From NCBI RefSeq assembly GCF_013409625.1, contig NZ_JACCBF010000001.1, forward strand, positions 2,049,001 through 2,113,000: a DNA stretch of 64,000 nt, in the 5' to 3' direction. This DNA comes from Nocardioides kongjuensis. Its GTDB lineage: Bacteria > Actinomycetota > Actinomycetes > Propionibacteriales > Nocardioidaceae. Below, in pieces: positions 1 through 8,464 of the stretch. Each line of letters begins with the position of its first letter. The stretch's first letter is position 1. The translations under genes and the position numbers were made by a program. The notes under the pieces are model-generated. The model was not told the DNA's origin. It was given only the letters and a program-made list of their open reading frames with translations, and did no database searches.

Positions 1-130
1 GGCGATGCTGCTCATCGACGGGCCGATGTGCGAGCTGGGCCCGCTCGAGCAGGAGGTCGCGATCGCGCGCACCCTCGACATGGTCAGCCGCGGCCTGGCG
101 ACCGGCCCGCGGGGGCGGCCCACCCACTAG
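1..130 (+). CDS. C-terminal fragment of a protein, possibly a TetR/AcrR-type regulator
   Basis: An open frame enters from the left edge (codons in frame with position 2) and ends at TAG 128-130, giving about 42 C-terminal residues that finish in PRGRPTH. The visible part, with LLIDGPM and EVAIARTLDMVSRGLA, is helical and resembles the last helix of TetR-family regulators, but no DNA-binding domain lies in the window, so the assignment is only a suggestion. Its stop codon overlaps the -10-like hexamer TAGTGT that precedes the next gene. Confidence 0.4.
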   Translation, partial: AMLLIDGPMCELGPLEQEVAIARTLDMVSRGLATGPRGRPTH

Positions 131-133
131 TGT
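128..133 (+). promoter_or_regulatory. -10-like hexamer TAGTGT of a leaderless gene
   Basis: TAGTGT fits the actinobacterial TANNNT -10 consensus and lies 7 nt before the GTG start at 141, the spacing expected for a leaderless transcript. The TAG is also the stop codon of the upstream gene. No Shine-Dalgarno sequence is visible before 141. Confidence 0.5.
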
Positions 134-140
134 CACCCGC

Positions 141-809
141 GTGAGCGAGGAGCTGATCGACTACGCGGCCTGGGGCGAGCGCTTCTTCGCCACCGCCGTG
201 ACCGCCGAGCGGGTGCTGAACGGCGTCAACGTGCTGGCCGGGCGTCCCATCGACGTCGGCCCGCTGGGCGTCGGCCCCGGCCGGATCGCGAAGGTGACCG
301 CTCAGGGCACCATCGGCACGGCAACCGGCGAGCGCGTGGGTGCCGATCCGGTGTCCTTCCACGTCGACCTGCCGGTGACGCTGAAGTTCAGCATCGACCT
401 CGGCATGGACAAGCAGAACTTCGACGCCGAGATCACGGTGCCGCTCGTGATCACCGCGCGCGGACGCGCCGACCTGGCGATCGTCCTCGACGTGACGCCG
501 CCGGCCGCCGGGCAGGTCGTCGTACGCCTCAAGGCGCAGGGCCTGCGCGCCTCGCTGACCAGCAAGGCGGCCAACGTCGAGGGTGAGCTGCGCCGGTTCG
601 TGGCGAAGTACGTCGCCAAGGAGCTCGAGAAGCCCTACGTCCGCCAGGCCACGATCATCGACGTGGGCGCCGCGGTCGAGAAGGCCGCCGCCGGCCTCGG
701 CCCGCGCGACGAGAGCCCGATGGCCGACGAGCTGACCGACGACCTGCCGGCCGCGATGGAGGCCGAGCTCGAGCACACCGCCCAGCTGTTCTTGGAGGAC
801 GAGTCGTGA
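141..809 (+). CDS. conserved hypothetical protein, 222 aa
   Basis: The product is unrecognised. It starts with GTG 7 nt after a TAGTGT box, so it is probably translated from a leaderless message. There is no signal peptide or membrane segment. Residues 1-150 alternate beta-type stretches (for example VSFHVDLPVTLKFSIDLG), and the C-terminal third is Ala/Glu-rich and acidic. The stop codon overlaps the GTG start of the next gene (GTGA at 806-809), so the two are translationally coupled and may act together with the acetoacetate-decarboxylase-like protein. Confidence 0.75.
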   Translation: MSEELIDYAAWGERFFATAVTAERVLNGVNVLAGRPIDVGPLGVGPGRIAKVTAQGTIGTATGERVGADPVSFHVDLPVTLKFSIDLGMDKQNFDAEITVPLVITARGRADLAIVLDVTPPAAGQVVVRLKAQGLRASLTSKAANVEGELRRFVAKYVAKELEKPYVRQATIIDVGAAVEKAAAGLGPRDESPMADELTDDLPAAMEAELEHTAQLFLEDES

Positions 810-1411
810 ACCCCTATCCCCCGGCCCCGTGGCACATGCGCGGGTCCCTGTGGCTGTCCGTCTTCCGGCTCGGGAGGGACGTCGACGCCCACCACCCCGC
901 CGGCACGTACGGCGTCGCCCTGGTCTCCTACGAGGAGCCGAGCCCGCTGACCTACCACGAGCTGCTGCTCGCCCGGACCGTCAAGAACGCCGCCGGCAAG
1001 GGCGCGGTGACGATCACCGACATCTGGGTCGACTCCCCCGCCTCGCAGGCCGGCGGCCGCGCGCTGTGGGCGATCCCGAAGGAGCTGTGCGACTTCGACC
1101 TCGACACCAGCTTCCGGGGACCGGTCACCTCGACCGACTGGACGGCGACCGTGGAGCGGCGTCCGATCGTCGAGGCCAGCTTCACCGACGTGTCCCGCGC
1201 AGCGATCCGGGTGCCGTTCACCGGCCTGGTCGAGCAGCCCGGGATCCCCGAGCACCCGGAGACGGCCGACGTCGTGATGAAGGGCACCGCCAAGGCGCTG
1301 CCCTGCCGCGGCCGGTGGACCTTCGCCGCCGACGGGCCCCTCGGATTCATGCGGGAGGCCCGTCAGCTGGGGTCGTTCCGCATGGCAGGGTTCCGGCTCG
1401 CCTTCGACTGA
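806..1411 (+). CDS. acetoacetate decarboxylase family protein, 201 aa
   Basis: This looks like a member of the acetoacetate decarboxylase (ADC) fold family. ADC enzymes use a lysine Schiff base to decarboxylate or aldolise beta-keto acids. The segment WAIPKELCDF (Lys92) matches the PK motif that carries the Schiff-base lysine, and the C-terminal half, with GFMREARQLGSFRMAGFRL, resembles other ADC-like proteins. The length is somewhat shorter than classical Adc (about 245 aa), so the substrate cannot be named. The GTG start overlaps the previous stop by 4 bases. A hairpin terminator follows at 1427. Confidence 0.75.
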   Translation: MNPYPPAPWHMRGSLWLSVFRLGRDVDAHHPAGTYGVALVSYEEPSPLTYHELLLARTVKNAAGKGAVTITDIWVDSPASQAGGRALWAIPKELCDFDLDTSFRGPVTSTDWTATVERRPIVEASFTDVSRAAIRVPFTGLVEQPGIPEHPETADVVMKGTAKALPCRGRWTFAADGPLGFMREARQLGSFRMAGFRLAFD

Positions 1412-1426
1412 GCCGGAACGCGTGAC

Positions 1427-1452
1427 GTTGCGGTTTGGTCCCAAACCGCAAC
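1427..1452. terminator. bidirectional hairpin between convergent genes
   Basis: GTTGCGGTTTGG and CCAAACCGCAAC form a perfect 12-base inverted repeat with a 2-base centre. It sits between the ends of the convergent genes 806-1411 and 1495-1752, as expected for a shared factor-independent terminator. There is no long T tract. Confidence 0.65.
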
Positions 1453-1494
1453 ATTTCGGGGCTCAGACGTGCGGTCTGTGCCCAATCGAGGTGC

Positions 1495-1752
1495 CTACTC
1501 GGCGTCGTCGAGGTGGGGCGACTCCGGCAGCTGCGGCGCCGGCGAGCCGTGCTCGGCGAGCGCGCGCTGCGAGGAGTCCTTGATCTCGAAGATCTCGGTG
1601 GCGAAGCCGCCGACGGCCGCGGCCACCTCGCCGACGGCACGGGTCACGATGCTCGCGACCTCGCCGACGGTCTGGGCCGCGGCCTCGGCGCCCGCCTGGA
1701 TCGCGTCCTTGGTGATCTCGGCCTTGCTGAGGTGGTCGCGTCCGTCGCTCAT
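1495..1752 (-). CDS. small Ala-rich hypothetical protein, 85 aa
   Basis: A short acidic, alanine-rich protein with no recognised domain. Residues 10-60 (KAEITKDAIQAGAEAAAQTV onward) look like one long amphipathic helix similar to late-embryogenesis or phasin-like helices, but this is only a shape resemblance. It starts at ATG 1752 and lies just downstream of the desaturase on the same strand (25 bp gap), so it could be the last gene of that operon. Function is unknown. Confidence 0.55.
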   Translation of the reverse strand: MSDGRDHLSKAEITKDAIQAGAEAAAQTVGEVASIVTRAVGEVAAAVGGFATEIFEIKDSSQRALAEHGSPAPQLPESPHLDDAE

Positions 1753-1777
1753 GGGCGTCAGTCTCCCCCGCGGAGGC

Positions 1778-2941
1778 TCAGGCTGCCAACGAGTCCTCGG
1801 TCACGGCCTCGGGGCCACGGACCGGGGCGGTCTTGGCGTCGCCGCCCGGCAGAGAGTAGCGGCAGATCTTCTTGAAGACGCTCCACAGCTGCTGGTGCAG
1901 GCGACCGGTGTTGTACGGCAGGCCGTAGCGCTCGCAGATCTCCTGGACCTCGACGGCCATCTCCGGGTAGCGCCGGGCCGGCAGGTCGGGGAACAGGTGG
2001 TGCTCGATCTGGTGCGAGAGGTTGCCGCTCATCACGTGCATGAGCTTGCTGCCCTTGATGTTGGCCGAGCCCAGCATCTGGCGCAGGTACCAGTGGCCAC
2101 GGGTCTCGTTCTCGGTCTCCTCGACGGAGAACGACGCGACGCCGGCCGGGAAGTGCCCGCAGAAGATGATGTTGAACGCCCACACGTTGCGCACCAGGTT
2201 GGCGACGGCGTTGCCGGCGAAGGTCAGCGGGAACAGCGGGCCGGTCAGCGCCGGGAACAGGACGTAGTCCTTGAGCGCCTGGCGCCGGATCTTCTTCATC
2301 AGCCCCGGGTACAGCGGCTTGTTGTCGGCCATCTTGCGCTTGCCGGACACGATGTTCTCGACCTCGAGGTCGTGCAGGGCCACGCCCCACTCGAAGAAGG
2401 TCATCAGCAAGAAGGCGTAGAGCGGGTTGCCGAGGTAGTAGGGGTGCCACTTCTGCTCGGGGTCCATCCGCAGGATGCCGTAGCCCACGTCGCGGTCCTT
2501 GCCCACGATGTTCGTGAACGTGTGGTGGATGTAGTTGTGGCTGTACTTCCACTGCTCACCGGGGCACACGGTGTCCCAGTCGAACATCCGGGAGTTGAAC
2601 GCCGGGTCGCCCAGGAAGTCGTACTGGCCGTGCATGACGTTGTGCCCGATCTCCATGTTGTCGAGGATCTTCGACACGCTCAGGCAGGCGACGGCGGGCA
2701 GCCAGCCGATCACGGGCAGGTAGAACAGCGCGCGGCCGGCGATCTCCATCTTGCGCTGGGTCGTGACGATCTTGCGGAGGTACGCCGCGTCCTCCTCGCC
2801 GAGGTCGGCGAGGACCCGCTGGCGCAGGGCGTCGAGCTCGGCGCCGAGCTGCTCGATCTGGTCGGCGGTCAGGCCGTGGTACTTCTCGTCGGCCGGGGTG
2901 TCGGCCGGGGGGTTGGCCGGGGCTTCGGTCAGGGTGCTCAT
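1778..2941 (-). CDS. membrane fatty-acid desaturase (DesA3-like acyl-CoA desaturase), 387 aa
   Basis: Introduces a double bond into acyl chains using a membrane di-iron centre. All three histidine boxes are present: HNVMH at 100-104, HNYIHH at 135-140 and HQIEHH at 310-315, the pattern of acyl-lipid/acyl-CoA desaturases such as mycobacterial DesA3. Hydrophobic stretches near 70-95 and in the centre fit membrane segments. The frame is open back to 2992, but ATG 2941 is chosen because GAGGAGAG lies about 7 nt upstream and the longer form would overlap the partner gene by 41 bases. It is 10 bp downstream of the ferredoxin-reductase gene, its expected electron donor, in one operon. Confidence 0.93.
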   Translation of the reverse strand: MSTLTEAPANPPADTPADEKYHGLTADQIEQLGAELDALRQRVLADLGEEDAAYLRKIVTTQRKMEIAGRALFYLPVIGWLPAVACLSVSKILDNMEIGHNVMHGQYDFLGDPAFNSRMFDWDTVCPGEQWKYSHNYIHHTFTNIVGKDRDVGYGILRMDPEQKWHPYYLGNPLYAFLLMTFFEWGVALHDLEVENIVSGKRKMADNKPLYPGLMKKIRRQALKDYVLFPALTGPLFPLTFAGNAVANLVRNVWAFNIIFCGHFPAGVASFSVEETENETRGHWYLRQMLGSANIKGSKLMHVMSGNLSHQIEHHLFPDLPARRYPEMAVEVQEICERYGLPYNTGRLHQQLWSVFKKICRYSLPGGDAKTAPVRGPEAVTEDSLAA

Positions 2942-2951
2942 GGGACTCTCC

Positions 2952-4103
2952 TCAGAGGTCGACGTGGCAGTCACCGGCAGCGGCGGTGACACAGATGCGG
3001 ATCTCCTCGTCCGGCAGGGAGGACTCCTCGCCGGTGAGGACGTTGCGGACGGTGCCGGCGGTCTTGGTGCGGGTGCAGGAGAAGCAGATGCCCATCCGGC
3101 AGCCGAACTCCGGCTTCAGGCCCAGCTCCTCGGCCTGCTCGAGCAGGCTGGCACCGGTGGCGGCGGTGGTCGCACCGGACCGGGTGAAGGACACCTCGCC
3201 CTCGATCGCCTCGCCGGGGGCGGCGGCCCGGGCGACGGCGGGCTTGAAGAACTCCATCCGCAGCCGCGGGGAGAGCTCGCCGTCGGTGTCGGTGTAGGCG
3301 TCCTTGACCAGCTCGACGAGGCCGGCCGGGCCGCACAGCCAGGTGTCGGTGTCGCGGTAGTCGGGCACCAGGCGGCGCAGCTCGAACTCGCTGAACACCT
3401 GCTCGGCGTAGTGCAGGTGGACGTCGACGCCGTTGTCGCCCGCGGCGATCTCGGCGAGCTCCGCGGCGAAGATCTGGTCCTCGGGGCTGCGGGCGAAGTG
3501 CAGGAAGGTCACCCGGCGACCCGCGTGGCCGTCGTACCCGTCACGCAGGAGGGTGCGGACCATGGACATGGCCGGCGTGATGCCGGAGCCGCCGGTGATG
3601 AACAGCAGGCGGCTGATCGTCGGCGTGGCCGGGCTCTCGACGAGGGTGAACTCGCCCTGCGCCTGGCTCAGGTGGAGCAGGGTGCCGGGCTGCGCCTCGC
3701 GGACGAGGTACGACGACACCTGTCCCTCGTCGTGCGCCCGGATCGTGAGCGTGAACTGCTCCCCCGGCGCCGAGGCGGCCGAGGAGATCGAGAACGCGCG
3801 GGTGTGCCGCTTCGCCGAGCCCGGCAGCTCGACGCCGACGAGCACGTGCTGGCCGGCGCGGTGGCCGCGCCAGGTGCTGGTGGGCTGCAGGGTCAGCGTG
3901 GCGACCGGGGCCGAGTCGGTCCCGGAGGTCTCGCGGTGGACGGACACGACGCGGGCGCGCACCTCGTGCGCCGCCCACATCGGGTTGAACCGCTCGAGGT
4001 ACCGGTCGACGCCGTGCGGGGTGGTCAGCGCTGCGGCCAGCCGCGAGCGCAGGAGCCGCCCGACGGGGCCGCCGGGAGCCGGCGGGGAGATGAGCGCGGA
4101 CAT
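2952..4103 (-). CDS. ferredoxin-NADP reductase with 2Fe-2S domain, desaturase electron donor, 383 aa
   Basis: A three-part flavoprotein. It has an FAD domain with RAFS at 102-105, an NAD(P)H-binding domain with GGSGITP, and a C-terminal plant-type ferredoxin domain with Cys335, Cys340, Cys343 and Cys371 (CX4CX2C plus a distal Cys). This is the architecture of Rv3230c, which passes electrons from NADPH to DesA3. ATG 4103 is preferred to upstream starts because a perfect AAGGAGG stands about 5 nt before it. It is the first gene of the desaturase operon and is divergent from a TetR regulator across a palindromic operator. Confidence 0.93.
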   Translation of the reverse strand: MSALISPPAPGGPVGRLLRSRLAAALTTPHGVDRYLERFNPMWAAHEVRARVVSVHRETSGTDSAPVATLTLQPTSTWRGHRAGQHVLVGVELPGSAKRHTRAFSISSAASAPGEQFTLTIRAHDEGQVSSYLVREAQPGTLLHLSQAQGEFTLVESPATPTISRLLFITGGSGITPAMSMVRTLLRDGYDGHAGRRVTFLHFARSPEDQIFAAELAEIAAGDNGVDVHLHYAEQVFSEFELRRLVPDYRDTDTWLCGPAGLVELVKDAYTDTDGELSPRLRMEFFKPAVARAAAPGEAIEGEVSFTRSGATTAATGASLLEQAEELGLKPEFGCRMGICFSCTRTKTAGTVRNVLTGEESSLPDEEIRICVTAAAGDCHVDL

Positions 4104-4131
4104 CGCGCCTCCTTCGTTGGCGGAAACTTGG

Positions 4132-4147
4132 GTGTACATCCGTACTC
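4132..4147. promoter_or_regulatory. possible second operator, inverted GTAC repeat
   Basis: GTGTACATCCGTACTC contains GTAC-N4-GTAC in inverted orientation and lies 29-44 bp upstream of the ferredoxin-reductase start, where a repressor or the promoter would sit. It only loosely resembles the main palindrome at 4199, so its role is uncertain. Confidence 0.3.
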
Positions 4148-4198
4148 CGAAACTCTCTCCCGCTGGCCCACGGATGGTCAACGACCCGACCACGTGAC

Positions 4199-4216
4199 AG
4201 TGCACACATGTTCACT
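4199..4216. promoter_or_regulatory. 18-bp palindromic operator between desaturase operon and TetR gene
   Basis: AGTGCACACATGTTCACT is an imperfect palindrome (outer AGTG/CACT arms perfect) in the divergent promoter region, 17 bp before the TetR start. It has the size and half-site style of operators bound by FabR/DesT-type TetR proteins, which sense acyl-CoA saturation and control desaturase operons. A further ACGTG/CACGT pair flanks it at 4192-4196 and 4217-4221. The likely binder is the adjacent TetR protein. Confidence 0.6.
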
Positions 4217-4232
4217 CACGTAGGATGCGGCC

Positions 4233-4859
4233 ATGGCCCAGACCCGTGTCGAGCAGAAGGAGCGGACCCGCCGCGCCATCCTCGACGCGGCGCTCTCCCT
4301 GTCCGAGGGCTCCGCCCTCGTCGCGCTGTCCCTGCGCCAGGTCGCCAAGGAGGTCGGCATCGTGCCGACCGCGTTCTACCGGCACTTCCCGTCCATCGAG
4401 CACCTCGGCCTGGCACTGGTCGAGGAGTCGCTCGACACCTTGCGCGCACTGCTGCGCGAGCTGCGGCACACCGCGGGCGAGGACGCCGGGACCATCATCG
4501 ACGGCTCGGTCGCCGTGCTGGTCGAGCAGGTGCGGCAGGACCACGCCCACTACGGCTTCATCGCCCGGGAGCGGTTCGCCGGTCCGGCCGGGGTGCGCGA
4601 CGCGATCGCACGCGGCATCGAGCTCGCCGAGCGCGAGCTGGCCACCGACATCGCCCACCTGCCCGGCACCGACACCTGGAGCGAGCGCGACCTCGAGGTG
4701 CTCTCCGAGCTGATCGTGGGCTCGATGGTCACCACCGCTGAGCGGCTCCTCAGCACCGAGCCCGGTTCGCCCGCCGAGGAGCGGATCGCCGAGGCTGCGC
4801 GCACCCAGCTGCGGATGATGCTGGTCGGCGCACGCAACTGGCGCTCCCGGAATTCCTGA
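4233..4859 (+). CDS. TetR-family regulator of the desaturase operon, 208 aa
   Basis: The N-terminal 60 residues form a TetR helix-turn-helix domain (ERTRRAILDAALSL, then LRQVAKEVGIVPTAFYRHFP). The rest is an alpha-helical ligand domain. It is divergent from the ferredoxin-reductase/desaturase operon with an 18-bp palindrome between them, the same arrangement as Pseudomonas DesT with desCB. By analogy it probably senses fatty acyl-CoA and adjusts membrane unsaturation. This role is inferred from context. The start ATG 4233 has no strong ribosome site. Confidence 0.85.
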   Translation: MAQTRVEQKERTRRAILDAALSLSEGSALVALSLRQVAKEVGIVPTAFYRHFPSIEHLGLALVEESLDTLRALLRELRHTAGEDAGTIIDGSVAVLVEQVRQDHAHYGFIARERFAGPAGVRDAIARGIELAERELATDIAHLPGTDTWSERDLEVLSELIVGSMVTTAERLLSTEPGSPAEERIAEAARTQLRMMLVGARNWRSRNS

Positions 4860-4937
4860 ACCGCAGGTGCAACCCCGCAGGGGTCCTCGCTCGTCTACCT
4901 CGTGGACCATCCACTCCCCACCAGCCAGGAGAACCTC

Positions 4938-5537
4938 ATGTCCGTCTCGGGCCGCCGTACCGTCCCCGCCCTCGCCGCCGTCCTCGCCCTCGTCGCAGGA
5001 CTGCTCGCGACCCTGCTCGTCGCGACGCCCTCGTCGGCGGCGACCGACCGCACCCGCGTGGTCGTCAAGGTCGCCGACTGCGAGGGCTGCCAGGTCTTCG
5101 TCCAGCAGGGCCTGCGCAACCGCTGGTGGGCGAGCAGGACGCGCACCGTGCGAGACGGCAAGGCCGTCTTCGTGGTGCCGTCGAGCCGGACCCGCGGGAT
5201 GTCGATCGGCATCACCGGCACCTGGGAGGCTGCGTCGCCGCACCCGTCGGGCTTCCAGGCGATCGTGACCCTGCGCTACAAGGGTGTCGCGGCCGGCAGC
5301 AGCATCGACCAGGCCGGCGCCGCGACCAAGCAGCGCGGCTCGGCCTGCTTCCCCGGCACCGACGCGCACCGTGTGGTCTTCCACGTCACGGCACGCAAGG
5401 TCACCATCGCCGGCAACGGCGGACCGGCCGACACGACGATGGCCTGGGCGGACCCGCAGGTCCGCACGATGCGCAGCACCATGATGGAGGTCTTCGACGG
5501 CGTCGCCGGCGCGCAGGACATCGTCCCCTGCTGGTGA
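4938..5537 (+). CDS. secreted protein of unknown function, 199 aa
   Basis: An N-terminal signal peptide (RRT, then a hydrophobic Ala/Leu run, then ATPSSAAT) is followed by about 165 residues with no recognised domain. Four cysteines in the mature part (two in DCEGCQVF, one in SACFPG and one before the C-terminal Trp) could form two disulfides in the extracytoplasmic space. ATG 4938 is chosen over 4902 because AGGAG lies about 7 nt upstream and the signal peptide then has normal length. It stands alone downstream of the TetR gene. Confidence 0.75.
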   Translation: MSVSGRRTVPALAAVLALVAGLLATLLVATPSSAATDRTRVVVKVADCEGCQVFVQQGLRNRWWASRTRTVRDGKAVFVVPSSRTRGMSIGITGTWEAASPHPSGFQAIVTLRYKGVAAGSSIDQAGAATKQRGSACFPGTDAHRVVFHVTARKVTIAGNGGPADTTMAWADPQVRTMRSTMMEVFDGVAGAQDIVPCW

Positions 5538-5619
5538 CGCGGCCGGTGACGCGGCTGGTGAGCGTCACGCTCGTCACGTTCGGTGGACGGCCGGTGCGCG
5601 CGACAGGGACCATGACGCG

Positions 5620-6684
5620 GTGCCGACCGCGACCGATCTCCTGAGCACCGCCGCCCGCAACGCCTGGGCGATCTCGCCCTTGGGCGAGGGCGTCGAGCAG
5701 TACGACGGCCTGCTGGCCACCGTGCTCTCCGACGCCCCGCACCGGCGGCTCGTGCGCTACGACCGCAGCACGACCGCCCGCGCCACCCGACCGGTGCTGC
5801 TCGTGCCGCCGCTGGCCGTCTCGGCCCGCTGCTTCGACCTGCGCCCCGGGCAGAGCCTGGCCGGCCACCTCCTGGAGGCCGGCCGGGCGACGTACCTCGT
5901 CGACTACGGGCGGATCACCTTCGCCGACCGCGGCATGGGCTTCGAGGCCTGGATCGACGACATCCTCCCGACCGCGATCCACGCTGTGCTCGCCGACCAC
6001 GCCGCCGGCGGGGACCAGGCCGGCGGCGTCGACCTGGTCGGCTGGTCGCTCGGCGGCACGATGAGCCTGCTCACCGCCGCCGCTCACCCCGACCTGCCGA
6101 TCGCGTCGCTGACCGCCTTCGGCACGCCGATCGACTACACGCAGATCCCGGCGATCCAGCCGCTCGTCGTCGCCGACCGGCTGCTCGGCACGCGAGCCGT
6201 CACCGCGCCGACCGCCGCCCTCGGCGGCGTGCCGCGCCACCTGGTGCGCGCCAGCTACCGAGCGATGGCCCCCAAGCGCGAGCTCACCAAGGCCGTGCAC
6301 CTGGCGAGGAACATCCTCGACACCGAGGCCCTCGCCCGCACCAGCGCCATCGACGACTTCATCGCCGAGATGCCGGGCTACCCGGGCCGCGCCTACCACC
6401 AGATCCACACCCGGCTGATGGTCCGCAACGAGCTCGCGTCCGGCACGGTGCGGCTCAGCCGCAAGCGCGAGGTGCGGCTGGCCGACGTCCGCACCCCGGT
6501 GCTCTTCGTCGGCAGCGAGACCGACAACATCGCCGACGGTCCCGCCGTGCGGGCCGGTGCGGACGTCGTACCCGGTGCCCGGTACGCCGCGGCCGACGGC
6601 CTGAGCCACCTCGGCCTGGTCGCGGGCCCCCGGGCCGCCGAGATCAGCTGGCCGCTGCTCGACGAGTTCCTCGACAGGCCCTGA
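5620..6684 (+). CDS. alpha/beta hydrolase related to PHA synthase (PhaC-like), 354 aa
   Basis: An alpha/beta-hydrolase-fold protein. The nucleophile elbow is GWSLGG with Ser143, an acidic residue lies in VGSETDN, and His is in GLSHLGL near the C terminus. The motif order and the YLVDYGRI stretch resemble class III PHA synthase-type hydrolases, but the usual catalytic Cys elbow (GXCXG) is Ser here, so polymerase activity is unlikely and an esterase or depolymerase role is more plausible. GTG 5620 has AGGGA upstream. A strong hairpin terminator follows at 6696. Confidence 0.8.
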   Translation: MPTATDLLSTAARNAWAISPLGEGVEQYDGLLATVLSDAPHRRLVRYDRSTTARATRPVLLVPPLAVSARCFDLRPGQSLAGHLLEAGRATYLVDYGRITFADRGMGFEAWIDDILPTAIHAVLADHAAGGDQAGGVDLVGWSLGGTMSLLTAAAHPDLPIASLTAFGTPIDYTQIPAIQPLVVADRLLGTRAVTAPTAALGGVPRHLVRASYRAMAPKRELTKAVHLARNILDTEALARTSAIDDFIAEMPGYPGRAYHQIHTRLMVRNELASGTVRLSRKREVRLADVRTPVLFVGSETDNIADGPAVRAGADVVPGARYAAADGLSHLGLVAGPRAAEISWPLLDEFLDRP

Positions 6685-6695
6685 GCCCGAGACGC

Positions 6696-6732
6696 CGACC
6701 GGCCCGGTCCCCTGCGGGGGCCGGGCCGGTCG
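6696..6732. terminator. strong bidirectional terminator hairpin
   Basis: CGACCGGCCCGG and CCGGGCCGGTCG pair over 12 bases, extended by CCCC/GGGG around a 3-nt loop, between the convergent genes 5620-6684 and 6745-8229. The hairpin at 16470-16503 is almost the same sequence, so this is a recurrent terminator type in the genome. Confidence 0.8.
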
Positions 6733-6744
6733 TGCGTCGGTCGG

Positions 6745-8229
6745 TCAGTGCCCGCCGTGGGCACCCACCGGCGCGTCGGCCTTCGACGGCAGCAGCAGCG
6801 ACATCGCGATCACCACGAGGCCGATCACCGCACCCGCGAAGAAGGCCCACTGCAGGCCGCCCATGAAGGCGTCGGCCGGCGAGCTGCCCGACTCCGCGAG
6901 GCTCTCGGTGCGGTTGGTCATGATCACGACCAGCAGCGCGGTGCCGATCGCACCGGCGACCTGCTGGAGCGTGCCGAGCAGCGAGCTGCCGTGCGAGTAC
7001 AGGTGCGGCGCCAGGTCACCGAGGCCGATCGTGAAGACCGGCGTGAAGATGGTCGCCAGGCTGGCCATCAGTGCGACGTGCAGCGCCACGATCAGCAGGT
7101 ACGGCGTGTCGACGCCGATCCGGCTCAGCGCGAACAGCAGCGCCACCATCACGACCGAGCCGGGGATGACCAGCGGCCGGGCACCGATCCGGTCGAACAC
7201 CTTGCCGACCTGCGGGCCGAGGAGACCCATGGCCAGACCACCCGGCATGACCAGCAGGCCGGTCTCGAGCTCGCTGAGGCCACGCAGGTTCTGCAGGTAG
7301 AGCGGCAGCAGGAGCATCGAGCCGAGGAACGCCATGAAGCCGGCCGACATCAGGATCAGCGACACCGTGAAGTTGCGGACCTTCAGGGTGCGCAGGTCCA
7401 TCAGCGGGCGGTCGGAGCGCTGCAGGAAGAGCTGGTAGACCGCGAAGGCGGCGATCAGCACGACACCGGCGGCGATGAGCAGCGTGGGCTCGGTCCACTT
7501 CGCGTTGCCGACCTTGCTCAGGCCGTAGACGAAGGTGCTGAAGCCACCGGCGGCCAGCACCACGCTGAGCCAGCTGATCGGGCTGCGGTTGGTCTCGCCG
7601 ACGTTCTCGAGCTGGCGGAAGCCGAAGAAGCCGACCAGCACGGCGATCGGCAGGACCACCGCGAAGATCAGCCGCCAGGAGCCGAAGTGCAGCAGCACGC
7701 CGGACACCGCCGGGCCGAGCGCCGGGGCGCAGGACATGGCGAGGGTGACCTGACCCATCACGCGGCCGCGGTCCTCGGCGGCGACGACCGTCATCAGGGT
7801 CGTCATCAGCAGCGGCATCATGACCGCCGTACCACCGGCCTGGACGACGCGGCCCACGAGCAGCACACCGAACGCCGGCGCGACCCCGGCGATCAGGGTG
7901 CCGAGGCTGAACGTGATCATCGCGGTGGCGTACGCCGTGCGCGTGCTCACCCGCTGCAGGAACCAGCCGGTCACCGGGATGACCGCAGCCATGGTCAGCA
8001 TGAACACCGTCAGCGACCACTGGGCGGTGGTCTCGGTGATGTTGAAGTCGGTCATCAACCGTGGGACCGCGTTGACGAGCGTGGTCTCGTTGAGGATGAC
8101 GACGAACGTCGCCGCGACCAGCAGCTTGATGACGAGCGGAGTCCGCCCCGGGGTCGCCGAGGCACTCGTGAACTCCTGCTCGAGCTCGGCGATCTCGCCG
8201 GTCTCAGCGGGTCCGGAGGGCGCAGTCAT
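6745..8229 (-). CDS. DHA2-family MFS multidrug exporter, 494 aa
   Basis: A drug:proton antiporter of the EmrB/QacA (DHA2, about 14 TM) type in the cytoplasmic membrane. It shows repeated hydrophobic segments, the D(T/L)TLVNAVPRL-like start of TM1 (ETTLVNAVPRLMTDF), an early GWFLQR loop and motif C in the CAPALGPAVSGVLL segment. The length fits the family. It begins at ATG 8229 behind AGGACC and is preceded by 354 bp with three large palindromes, suggesting repressor control by an unlinked regulator because none is encoded next to it. Substrate unknown. Confidence 0.9.
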   Translation of the reverse strand: MTAPSGPAETGEIAELEQEFTSASATPGRTPLVIKLLVAATFVVILNETTLVNAVPRLMTDFNITETTAQWSLTVFMLTMAAVIPVTGWFLQRVSTRTAYATAMITFSLGTLIAGVAPAFGVLLVGRVVQAGGTAVMMPLLMTTLMTVVAAEDRGRVMGQVTLAMSCAPALGPAVSGVLLHFGSWRLIFAVVLPIAVLVGFFGFRQLENVGETNRSPISWLSVVLAAGGFSTFVYGLSKVGNAKWTEPTLLIAAGVVLIAAFAVYQLFLQRSDRPLMDLRTLKVRNFTVSLILMSAGFMAFLGSMLLLPLYLQNLRGLSELETGLLVMPGGLAMGLLGPQVGKVFDRIGARPLVIPGSVVMVALLFALSRIGVDTPYLLIVALHVALMASLATIFTPVFTIGLGDLAPHLYSHGSSLLGTLQQVAGAIGTALLVVIMTNRTESLAESGSSPADAFMGGLQWAFFAGAVIGLVVIAMSLLLPSKADAPVGAHGGH

Positions 8230-8464
8230 GACAGGTCCTATCGGTTGGTGGCAGGGTCTGGCGGTGGCCGACCCCGTGACGCCGGGCGGCTCGGGCTGGC
8301 CGTCGCTTCACAAGTACGACGAACCAGCCGTCACCAGATCGACATGGCGAACCGAGAAAATTCATCGGCCCACCCCGTCGGGCGCTGACAGGAGTCAATC
8401 GTCCACCACCGACAGTCATTCCCGCCAATGGTTAAAAACGGCTCACCAAACCCCACTGGTCACA

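Noticed and set aside
1469-2989. Long plus-strand frame opposite the desaturase
   Set aside because: The minus strand encodes an intact desaturase with three His boxes. The plus frame is low complexity and without motifs.
5538-5619. Hairpin GTGAGCG-TCA-CGCTC after the secreted protein
   Set aside because: The stem is short and overlaps imperfect GTGACG repeats, too weak to call a terminator.
6748-8388. 546-codon plus-strand frame opposite the MFS gene
   Set aside because: It is full of Arg/His/Asp/Gln repeats from reading transmembrane codons backwards. The minus-strand exporter is clear.
8204-8428. 74-codon minus-strand frame before the MFS start
   Set aside because: It overlaps the MFS start, has no ribosome site and shows no recognisable domain.
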